From NCBI RefSeq assembly GCF_000003815.2, contig NC_049979.1, forward strand, positions 33,061,486 to 33,125,485: a stretch of 64,000 bases of DNA, read 5' to 3'. This document shows, one piece after another, positions 20,870-30,708 of this stretch; within the stretch, counting starts at the first letter, position 1; each line of letters begins with the position of its first letter. The translations under genes were made by a program, and so were the position numbers. A model generated the notes under the pieces. That model saw nothing but the letters and a program-made list of their open reading frames with translations. It ran no database searches and was not told the origin of the DNA. The stretch is from Branchiostoma floridae. Its lineage: Eukaryota; Chordata; Leptocardii; Amphioxiformes; Branchiostomatidae.

Positions 20870-22000
20870 TTTCCCTTTTTTTTCTTCGGGGCGTCACCCG
20901 GGGCTAGCTAATGGCTACCAAATGTGCTAGAGCAGGACTGAGCTTGCCTGTGACTGTGAGCACATGGCATGTCGAAAAAATGTGGATCAATAAGGGATTC
21001 AGAATTGACAAACGTGCAAATAAAGCAAAGATAGAAAGAATACAGATTAAAACTGGAGTGTAAATCTTACTGTAGAGATCAGTCAATGTTTGAAATGTCC
21101 CTATGACAGTTCGGTAAATCCTTTGTGTGGTCTTTATGGCTGGAAATGTGATGATTTTTTTCTGGGGAGTCTACAGCATGCACGATGAAAGATTCCAGAA
21201 CGTTCTTTCGCTTCTGTCCCACCCGACGACTGGAAGCTTGCTTCACCGCTCCAGTAGAGCCTCAGACCGAACACGTGTCTGCATTCTCTCTGACAGAAGG
21301 AGTAGAAAATGAAGCTCGCTTGTCCGCCCCGCTCTGATAGTGAAGAATAAAGACCGGATACAGTGCCGTGTTAGAAGAAGCCTGGGTCTGCAAGATGGAG
21401 TCCGGATCTCATTTCTCAGCCGATCTGTCAGTAGAATTTTCAGCTAGGATACAGTTCATTCCCTCCTCCTCGATGTTAAACGCTGGCAACTCATAGTTGA
21501 GTGCGTCCAGTAAATGTAGGGCATAATACTGCTGGAGGTTTGCCATTGGAGTATTGTGACAGAGTGTTCCAATCGATCTTGCCCTCCCACTGCAGCTTGG
21601 CACATGTTGGAAGTCTTCAGCTCTGCCGTGAGTTTTGGAGCGTTGGATACAGTTCTGTTCGTCTAAACTGTGCTGAAGGTCATTACTATCCTGTCCGTGA
21701 CGCCATTTGTTATGAGCCGATGGTAAGGCTGTTGATGAATTGTAGAGAAATGGCCGCACACTGGACATTCTCAGAGGGTTAAGACACTTTGAAGACCCCC
21801 AGCAAAGTGGGTGTTGGCTCCCCTAGCAACACATAGCAACCACCTTTGACCCCAAGTTTCCCAGATTTCCCCCATTGTTCGATAATAGCCCCCTCCCCAC
21901 CTAGTGTGAAAACATCGCGGGAGGGGTGCCACCTGGCCAGGTGAGATATTACCTGGCACCCTGTACGGGTGACAACACTTTCTGGGAAGGCAAGTAGGGT
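20870..22000. other. Intergenic, one unassigned ORF
   Basis: No recognised gene. The minus-strand frame 21409-21768 is described separately. Mildly GC-rich sequence occurs at 21170-21990. Confidence 0.4.
21409..21768 (-). CDS. Unrecognised ORF, possible exon
   Basis: An open frame of 119 codons whose second half (LQQYYALHLLDALNYELPAF, then NIEEEGMNCILAEN) has the composition of a real protein. I do not recognise a family. There is no clear promoter, and no splice partner or repeat match was found. It could be a single exon of a broken or lineage-specific gene, a transposon remnant, or a chance ORF in a moderately GC-rich patch. Confidence 0.2.
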   Translation of the reverse strand: MSSVRPFLYNSSTALPSAHNKWRHGQDSNDLQHSLDEQNCIQRSKTHGRAEDFQHVPSCSGRARSIGTLCHNTPMANLQQYYALHLLDALNYELPAFNIEEEGMNCILAENSTDRSAEK

Positions 22001-22101
22001 GTGTATCGGGTGTAGTGTTTTCAGTGTGTTAGAAATAGTGTGAATGCCACTGTTTGAATTATGCTGTTATCATGAGTCCCTTGAAAATGGATACAGTACA
22101 G

Positions 22102-22134
22102 CCAAGGAGCTTTTATCAGATAAAAGCTCCTTGG
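22102..22134. repeat. CCAAGGAGC palindrome
   Basis: Perfect 15-nt arms (CCAAGGAGCTTTTAT / ATAAAAGCTCCTTGG) with a 3-nt centre. Same layout as the palindrome at 1213-1243. Probably the core of a foldback-type short element. Confidence 0.65.
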
Positions 22135-22139
22135 TACAG

Positions 22140-24240
22140 CTGATTTAATACAGTGCCCAGCTTCAGTCGTTCGTATCCCACCAATTTTGACAAGTTTTGA
22201 CAAGATCTGATTTTGACTGACTAAAACAAGAAACTGTTTTCAAATAAATGCCCCCCTCCTCAAGTCTTACCAGGGCTAAGTAAACCCTTTTTTTTTCAGA
22301 GATTGAGTTCACTGTTGTAGGTACACTTTTAGCTAATGTTCTAGGTCAGATCCACCAGAAGAAGAAATTGTTTCAAATTGAATTTTTTTGAACTTTTCAA
22401 GAAAGTTTTACTTCTGTTGTTATCCACCAGACCAAGGACCAGACTAATTACTAGTACAAGATTCCCTGGTGCTACTGTTTCTCTACATTCTTTTAATCTA
22501 CAATAACTTGATCAAGAAAACATGCTTTGTCTTTCAATTTCTAAAGTCAACAAAATGCCAAAAAACTTGACCATGTTTCCCCCAAAGATTCAAGTAGGTT
22601 GATTCTTTCCACCTCATTGCTTTTTTGCGAGTAATGTTACAGAAAATATAATGTATCATGTCTAAAGCCAGGCCAGTATGCTCAAGAACTATATAATTGT
22701 TAGGTTAGGAATTGTACATTGCTGAAATGAGAAGGACATTCAGCATTATTGTAATCTGAAGCTATATGTAGTTGAATGATTAACAAATCAGACAAATAGA
22801 TGGTAGTATATGCATCCGTAATCTATTTCAATTTTGCTTTTGAATAAAATGTGTATTTACAAATGTTTCTCAAATTTGTTCCCTATTTCATACTGCCGCC
22901 TTATCCCACATCCTTATATACATGCAATTTCAATTGTCCTTAGAACACCTAGCCCTGCACAATATGAGCAATCATTGACAACTATGATTATACATGCAAG
23001 AAATTTGTAAGGAGTGAGGAATAAATGCTAGACTGCTACAGTCATTATTTTGGCCACTAAGTCAGTCAGATTTTGATTAAGACTAAATGTGGGTTATCCC
23101 TAGGGTCAGTTTCTTCTCAGCCAAGTGCATTGACTGTTGATTGGATAGACAGGTGAAATTGTTTCAATCCAATTTACTTGGAATTCTGCTATATAATTAT
23201 GTGTGTAATACTTTAATGCTTGAAAGTTTGTTTATCATTGATCAACAGAACCCAAGCTGGCTGTCTGGCTCGGCAGGTAAAGGTGTGAAAGGTGTGAGCT
23301 CACCCATTGTTCTCCTCAGGTAGACTAGTACCCTGCTGTCAGGGACTAAGTCAACAAATTAATTGGCCATATTGTCACTATATCCAAACGAAGAGATCAC
23401 ATTTCATGCTTGGAATGGCCAAAAGTTGCAATTTTGTCATCTTATCTTTATCTTAAAGTCGCAACCATATGCAATGTTCTTATTTGTCGCAAAAGACATG
23501 CCGGGTAAGTAGACAAGTTGTACTTTAATCTTCAGGTGGTCCCATGGTTGTGCATATTACCACTTCCCTGTCAGGCTGCCATGAACATTTCACTTATGCC
23601 AATTTTGAAACTATTTTGAACATATTAAAGAATATCTGTGTAATAATCATACTAGTGGGGCTGGGATACCTGAACATTATAGAGTGCTCTTTGCTGAAAA
23701 CATACATACCACTTTTGTGTCAAAAATATGTTCTGGGGTGTTGCGCCGAGGGCCTATAATGGATAAAATCTAGCTGTGCTTATGATATTCATATTTTAAT
23801 ATCAGTGAGTCTTTTATGAAATCCATATGGTCTGAAAATATGCTATTGGTTTGTGGATCAAGCTCCTGTTGAAAATTCTGAAATATACTAGACCAGTAAC
23901 TTTCTACAGCACATCAAAGTTGGTGGATCAGTTAATTAGGCAGAAGGGCGAAAAGTGTCTTAACTCACTGAGTTTTGAAGAGCTACATAGTTTAATGTCT
24001 TTCCTCCAGGATTCTAGTACCAGAATGAGGTAACAGGACTAGTCTACTTCTAAAATAGGAAGGGTTTGAGTAGGAGTGATCACATGGTTTACAGTGGGTT
24101 CATAACTAACACGTTAGGTTCCAAAGGCGTTTTGCCGTGTATGTATTTGTTTCTGTTGTTGTGTGTTACATGCTGTGCCGACCTATTAATGTTACATGCT
24201 GTAGTTGTTGTGAGTGAGCTATTACAGCACGAAATCAGAT
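22140..24240. other. Intergenic, no gene recognised
   Basis: Two kilobases without a supportable gene. Open frames at 23141-23323, 23544-23759 and 23851-24033 have no motif or splice support. No repeat family identified. Confidence 0.45.
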
Positions 24241-24241
24241 A

Positions 24242-25668
24242 TTAGACCCCGTCCAGATTGGCCTTTTTGGGCATTCCATGGACAGGGTGGGGGGTGGTAG
24301 GTGGGCGTTCTCATTCGCCCCCTCCCATGTTTTTTGAAAAAGTACGAGCATCAAATTTGCAGGTGGTGATATGCTCGTCAAGTTTTATGATTCCTGATAA
24401 TTTTAATAATACCTAATATTTCAACAAAAAGTTACCAATAATTTTTTTTATTAATATTCAAGTGTTTCATGACTTCTGTTGTCAAAAGCCGACTCAACGA
24501 CGTCAAAATGACGTCGTAAAATTACGTCATCTGTAGATTGAATAGCTATCCCCCATTTTGGATTATCAACCTTAAACGTTTTAAAGACCAAGGTGGTACT
24601 ATAAAATCACCCAATAAATTCGGCTAACGTAAACTACCAGCCCTCAGTCTGGTCCCAACCACCATGGTGTTCACATCAGTGCAGGCAGGCTAATACATAT
24701 TAGCAAGTATTAGAGTTACTATCCAAAACAGTTTTGAAATGCATATAACCCAGTAGTCTTGAACAGATAAGGAATTCAAGAATGCCTACAAAAAATTCAG
24801 CATAGCTTCACATGTCAGCTTACAAATATTATATAGCATAGCTGATCTGGATGTGCATGTGTCCTAGACAATTTGGCCCAGACACAAGTTGTTTGTACAG
24901 TCCTACAGAGCCCCAGTCTTTGTCTCTTTTGGACTACCAAATATCAACATAAGCCATATTACTAGGTATCAAAGCTAGTTGAGATGTGGGGGAAACAGTT
25001 ACAGGTTGCAAAATATGCGTACTTCAAACTTGACAGGGGCTGGTCTTTGCTGAGAGGCAGTTCAAACAAGGCATTGATACAACATTATCCTGTGTATCAG
25101 CTCTTGTGTGAAAACAAACTGTGAATACCTGGACTTGGGTATGATGCTTGCAGCAACTATCTGGGTCTTTTTCTGTCTCTGACAATGATCTTATGAAAAA
25201 TTTTTGGACAGGACTTTTGAAATCTTGATGTCAGTTAATATGCAAATATCTTCCTGTCGTCTGCTGTAACACCAAGCCATTGTAATGTTCCTGGTAACCA
25301 GTCGGGTAGAGATCTCCCACTGGGTCTAAGCCGTTTATGATGTTGGGAGTCAATTTAGCAACTAATATCCTGGTAGGAGATAGTCTTTTATGGTTCTGGA
25401 CCCTAGGTCCAGATTTCTGGCCTTTAAGATACATATTTTCAACAGAAAACGCTAAAACACAATGGAAATTGAATAAAAAACGTTCGCATGAATGTTTTCT
25501 GTAAGAAAATAAGAAGTAGTGACGAAATCAGAGTGAAATTCAGTTCGTTTTATTGTCGGCCATCTTGGATTTTGACCAATTACGTCATCTCATTAGCATA
25601 ATTTATCAGTATCCAATTACAAATACTCAACTTTAACACCACCCCACCCCCATTCTGGATAGGGTTAA
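24242..25668. mobile_element. TTAA element family A, interrupted by element D
   Basis: The left part (24242-24570) starts TTAGACCCCGTCCAGATTGGCC and matches the reverse complement of the right half of the copy at 59280-60366. The right part (25430-25668) ends CCCATTCTGGATAGGGTTAA. It contains ACATGAATG-, GTCGGCCATCTTGGATTTTG- and CATTAGCATAA-type blocks, matching the reverse complement of the left half of the 54970 copy. The two halves are separated by element D (about 24571-25429). Contains GACGTCAAAATGACGTC-type CRE motifs and a YY1-like CCATCTTGG. Confidence 0.8.
24571..25429. mobile_element. Element D, nested inside a family A element
   Basis: About 860 bp. Begins near TTTTAAAGACCAAGG followed by TACTATAAAATCACCCAAT, AAATTCGGCTAACGTAAAC and CCAGCCCTCAGTCTGGTCCC. 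It ends near GGCCTTTAAG, so possible short TIRs of CTTAAAGG(A)CCA type are present. A second long copy is at 50124-50930, and inverted end fragments lie at 29110-29190 and 31700-31845. No ORF. Class unknown; probably a non-autonomous DNA transposon. Confidence 0.7.
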
Positions 25669-26860
25669 GCATGCTCAATGCCTTTCGTTAATGAAGCTTT
25701 AACATTTGAACATGGTTAGGATACGACTGATTTAAGCTAAATTTAAGCTGTCGTAAATTCCACAACTAACACTCAACATTTTCGACATGTTTAAGAACAA
25801 AGTAAAGCCCACTTAAGAATATAGGGATCTTTGCTTTGTCTTTTAAGTTGCTTAAATGTTTTAAGGTTCGCGACTGGGTCTTAAGGAATCCAAAATATCA
25901 TGGTTGGCGCTGTATATCACGTAGCTGGATTAACAATCACAAGGAGAAAAATGTTATCATTTCGAAACGTAATTCTTTGAGACGTTGGGAAGAACCCCAT
26001 TAGGTTTTACGGTTTTTGCATATCTACGTTTTTACGCATGAAGATAATATTTTTGTTTGTTTTCTGTACGTTTCTATGACTTCCCTTGGGCCTTTTTTAC
26101 TGCGCGGGGTTAGCCGTCTTCAAAACCCCTCAGTACTCCATAACAAGACATACTATAAACATATCTTAAGGTTTTTAATACCGGGCTGCCATCTTGGAAG
26201 GTCTTGGATGTTCAGCATCGCTCCCAAAAATCTTCTGAAGCGTTGTAGGTCATGTTCGGTGACGTTTGGGGGACTTTTCGGAAGCGATTTAGCGATTCCG
26301 TGCGGCCCGTTTTTGGCCGAAACTTCACCGAACATGACCGACAACGCTTCGGAAGATTTCGGGGAGCGGTGCGCCATTTGGACAAAGCAACACACGTGCT
26401 CCTATTTCAGTTGAAAATTTAAATCTAGTCTGTCACCATTTGTTGATAGTTGCATGTTTGTGTGTGGACCTGCAGCTCCAACGTAGGTGACGCGGAATAA
26501 CTGACTCTGTACCGGAGGAAACAACAGCAAAACGTCCGACTGAGCACGATGCGACAGGACGCAAGTGCAGTGGGGAGGGGGGCGCTGACGTCGATTTACC
26601 AGACATTTCACGAAGCCACGGCACCCGTCTGTAGTCTGAGATCGTCGCCGATCGCCGTTAAAAATAATTGAAATCGGCTTCGCTGCAAATACACGTGCTG
26701 ATTATATGGATATCTTTCCAAAATTTCAAGTTCTGTCTCCATTTTTACACGCCGATTTCTGGCGTCAAAAGTGACGAGCGTGGGTCCTTGCACCGAATCC
26801 AAGCGTATTTGATCGGTAAAGATTCGAAGTTGCCGACAAGAAAAAATGACACAGGAAGTG
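25669..26860. other. Intergenic with GC-rich foldback
   Basis: The segment 26170-26870 is richer in CpG than its surroundings and contains a long imperfect hairpin (26218-26369). No exon was recognised. It could be an unannotated promoter. Confidence 0.4.
26218..26369. repeat. Foldback hairpin, 44-nt arms
   Basis: The left arm (26218-26261) and the reverse complement of the right arm (26326-26369) agree at about 39 of 44 positions, including the run GAAGCGTTGT and GGTCATGTTCGGTG. The 64-nt loop contains a second imperfect palindrome (CGGAAGCGATTTAGCGATTCCG-like, 26278-26300). Open frames across this segment on both strands are mirror images caused by the palindrome. Confidence 0.8.
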
Positions 26861-26875
26861 TTTAGGTAACCCTAT

Positions 26876-26990
26876 CCAGACTGGGCTTTTTGGGCCTTCC
26901 CTGGCCTGGGGGGGGGGGGGAGGAATTTAGCCAATTTTCACGTTGGAGTTAAGTGGGCACTAGGAGGAGTAGAAACACGTTTCTGAAAAG
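26876..26990. mobile_element. TTAA element family A, end fragment
   Basis: Starts GTAACCCTATCCAGACTGGG, then CTTTTTGGGCCTTCCCTGGCC and a 12-G tract, as in other family A ends. The other end was not found. Confidence 0.65.
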
Positions 26991-27140
26991 ATTGCCCCTC
27001 CAAGTGCCTTTGAGCGGTTGCGTCCTGCGGCAAATTCCGTGGTGACCAATTTACTCCTCTGCCGGCTAAACTCCTTCCACAGCTTATGTTACTTTTTTAT
27101 GCAACCGGAGGAATCTGCTTGAAGATGGTTTTGGGTTTCA

Positions 27141-28215
27141 ATTGTTTTTTTTATATAACTTTTTATTGATTTTTCAAACACAAGATACACATATCATACA
27201 TAGAGCGATAATACTGAAAGTACATGTAGGACACAAAAGATAAATAAAACCAGAAAACAATGAGGATAACTTATAGCGGTGTACACATTTGTATATAACA
27301 AGGAAATGGTAAACAGAAGTTGTATATATGTTATTCACTATTCACAGTTTTAACGATAAAGCTATTTTCCCCCATTTACCAAAGTGTTCTTTTATCTTAT
27401 CCATCCTTTTTGCTATAATATATTCTAGCCTATGGAAGTATGACATATATGAAATAAAGGCTTGTAAATTAAGAGAGCGTTGACGGTTCTTGAAAATAAA
27501 GTGTTTGCCAAGAAGGATAATCAAATTGGCAGAAACTGGGCACCGACAATTCAAATCACCAAAGATAACTTTAAACAGGTTCAGATTTAAATGTTCCCCC
27601 GTATTGATGAAAAACCAGTCTTCTACTTGCCTCCAGAAAAGTGTAGCAACTCTACAATGAAAAAAGAGATGGAAGACTGTTTCTTCATCTTCATTACAAT
27701 ATAAGGGCGACTCCTTCAAACCCCAAGTGTATAATGTCTTGTTCACGGTCAAGTATTTGAATAATAGTTTATGTTGAAACATGCAAACACTAGAGTCAAT
27801 GGAAATTTTGTAAGGTAGGCTATAAACCTTCGCCATGGTATTGGACAGTTGAAATAATATTCCCATGTGCACTGTATCCTGTCTGAAGTTTCACATAATC
27901 TGGCTTCATTCATGTAGAAAGCATATAAGCATTTATTAATATTTTTACTATGTAGCCAGGTTACATCTCTACAGGCAGGGATGCGAACACGTAGCTCTGA
28001 GGAGCCTTGTCTTAGAAAATGTTTCCATTGAGAAGGAATAGCTGACAAAAGTTGATGATACTGATAAGCTGTACAGACATCTCCAAATTTGACTACAAAG
28101 TTGTCAAAAGACAAAAAATTATTCTCAGCATCAATTATGTCGTTTACAAAAAGTACTTTTTTATTGAAGAAGGCTGAGGAGCAAAGGGGTCGCCTACTTA
28201 TACAAATATGTGAAA
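27141..28215 (-). mobile_element. L1/Tx1-type LINE 3' fragment
   Basis: On the minus strand, frames read NFLSFDNFVVKFGD and QYHQLLSAIPSQWK (27749-28215). After a frameshift comes MAKVYSLPYKISIDSSVCMF, FQHKLLFKYLTVNKTLYTWG and a zinc-knuckle-like YCNEDEETVFHLFFHC (27342-27872). This order is characteristic of the C-terminal half of L1/Tx1-clade ORF2. The 3' end has AATAAA (27163-27168 complement) and an A-rich tail near 27141-27152. It is 5'-truncated and frameshifted, hence inactive. Confidence 0.8.
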
Positions 28216-29110
28216 TTTCAATTTTTTGCTTGAATAAATAATTACATTGGCTTTGACTACAATTACCTATTTATTCAAATTGCCTTCATTTACAAACGGA
28301 AAGAAAATGATCCGAATGGAGTGCTAGTAGGGTATATTTTGTGCACACCGACCGCCCCCCCCCCCCCCCGTACGTCAGCAGAACTGGGGCTCGTTCTATG
28401 AAATAACAATCATCAAATTCTCTACCCAGGTGTGTTAAATATAAACTTGAATGTTCTGTATACCAAACCTAACGTGAAACCTAACCTAATGATTGATTGA
28501 ACCATTGTCACCACCGGCCATAACATGGTTAAAGGGGCAAAATTTTGGCTTTTTGTTTTGGTAACCCACTCACGTAAGCAGGCCTAGTGCGTATTCCGTA
28601 AGTGAACAACGATAATGAGTTTGATATCATTGGAAAAAGCATCACGCAACTTTTTTTGTGTGCCTAGTTTCTATAAACCATTCACATTCTCAGTACATTC
28701 TTATTAGAAACATAAGTGGTATTAAAATCTGTAAAGTCAACACATCACTGTTATTTGCCATAAACAGATATAGAATATGACAGTGTTTCCTGCGCTGAAG
28801 GATGCAAACTGGCAGAAACGGTACATGTATCTCTTAGACACGTAGCAGCGAATGAACAAATCACATGAAAGCTACTTCCAAACAAATTTTCCAGGGAATC
28901 AGACTTACCTGTATAATTCTGGAAATACTTGACAAACGGACGAATACTATTCTATTAGACAAGGCATAGCCAAAAAGTGAAATACAGCTGCTTGTAATTG
29001 TGATGAGGTGCAACTCCCGCAAGGTACAATGTCACAGTTACGCCTGCTCGGTTTACATTTCCTGATATCCACATGTAGTTTGAATATTGTATGAGAGCCT
29101 GTTGCAAACT
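28216..29110. other. Intergenic downstream of sulfatase gene
   Basis: A C-tract (28353-28368) is present. No coding sequence recognised. The sulfatase 3' UTR must begin at 29280 and extend leftwards, but no convincing polyadenylation signal could be fixed. Confidence 0.4.
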
Positions 29111-29190
29111 GGCCCCGATAGTTTACGTAAGCCGAAATTATTAGGTGATTTTATAGTACAACATCGGTCTTTAAGATCAACTTAATCTTG
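29110..29190. mobile_element. Element D end fragment (inverted)
   Basis: The reverse complement of this segment gives TACTATAAAATCACCTAAT, AATTTCGGCTTACGTAAAC and upstream TTAAAGACC, matching the terminal 60-70 bp of element D. Only the end is present. Confidence 0.65.
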
Positions 29191-29280
29191 AAGCAAAACA
29201 TCCTCTATACAGAATAGTCCTATATTAAAATCACAAGATTATTTCTGGATGAATAAGGCAATAGCTAGTTTTGATGTCTC

Positions 29281-29546
29281 TTATAGCCAAGGTCCAAAAA
29301 CATCTCCATGTAAAACAGGATTTGCCCTCGGGTCACGTGGAGGCCAGAATGGAGGAACGGCTGTCCTATTGTAAGTCTTCAACTTCATCAGAAGGTCTTG
29401 TACGACATCCGGGTACTTTTCTGACAGATCTGTTCTCTCTTGCGGGTCGTTTCGGATATTGAAAAGCCAAAGGTGTTTGTTCGGGGAGTCCGTTGGTTTT
29501 TCAAAGTGATTTCCCGATGTTTTTCTGTGCTTCCAGCCACCCTGGT
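29281..29546 (-). CDS. Arylsulfatase B-like, exon 9 (stop)
   Basis: Encodes residues 453-540. Reads through [53 protein letters not shown] and ends GDVFGPWL then TAA (29283-29281). This is the canonical ARSB-type C-terminal subdomain. Acceptor CTCTTGCAG|AC. Confidence 0.92.
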
Positions 29547-30651
29547 CTGCAAGAGAAAAAATATTATTTTAGCACTGTTAAATAAAGTTCAAATACATTT
29601 TTCAAACCCAAAAATAGTACTTACATTTTTTCGCCTAATCGACAACTGTTGTTAGTTGTACATTATTGCTAATTCATTGCTTTTGTAACGTCAAGTTATT
29701 TTCATAGCCTATGATACAAGGAGTCACTTGGATCTAAATAGCGTGACGTCACTGAAGCAGTAATGTGGCAAAAAATAAACATATAATGTTATGTATGTGT
29801 ATATATATATAACGGAAAAATCCCCATCGATCCTTGGCCGAACGACCTAAATACCTGCACAATGGTAGCTTGGGCGAATACCCTAACAAGTTTTTATTTT
29901 ATTTGATGCATTTAATAAAGTTTTCGTTCCAAAACTGCTTAATTTGGATTCCCATGCCCAGGTATTATGTGCAAATGACCCAAAAGATTGGTATGGTGGT
30001 GTATAGAATATTTAGTCAAAGACCTTTTTTTTTTCAAAAATCACTTCACAATGATTTATAAGTCAATGTAGCAGATGTTTTACAGTTTTTTCAACGTTCA
30101 AGCATTTCACCATGGAATCAAATTTACCCCCAGACGTTTGCAGAACAGTATAAATGTGTGCCTAATTGATTTAATAGCGGGCAGCCGATAGGCAAGCCAC
30201 ATTTAGCGTAAGCGATGGCCTGGTTGGTCAATTTGGCCGCAGGTAAAGAGGAATGGTCTCTCAAATAAGCTCGCTTGCTGTAATTATTGATGAATACCTA
30301 TCGCAAATGCCAAAACGTTTCAACCAATCCTGAAATCACATATATGTCATTTTAAGTAATCTTATTAAATTAGAACGGCATCTTTCGGCCTCGTATTATA
30401 ATTGTGGACCATGTTATCAATTCGCCTATTTCTCTCCCGTCTTCGCATAGGCACGTAAAATTTGAATTTCAGTCTCTTTATGCAAGAATTATTCTCTGGG
30501 TAATCAAACTTTTATAGTACTTTCAAACTTTGTTAATTCGTTGGCAACTAAGTTCTAGGAAATTTATTTCAATCACAATTTAGAGCCTTAAGAGCAAGCT
30601 TCTTCACACGTTATGCGATATCAAAGTTAGCCCAGGACTTAAAAAAACCCT

Positions 30652-30708
<57 letters not shown>

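Noticed and set aside
26016-26414. 132-codon plus-strand ORF and its 80-codon mirror on the minus strand
   Set aside because: Both are products of the long inverted repeat at 26218-26369; no domain and no splice support.
27342-27872. 176-codon minus-strand ORF as a host gene
   Set aside because: Contains the FQHKLLFKYL...HLFFHC pattern of L1/Tx1 ORF2 C-termini, with an A-rich 3' tail.
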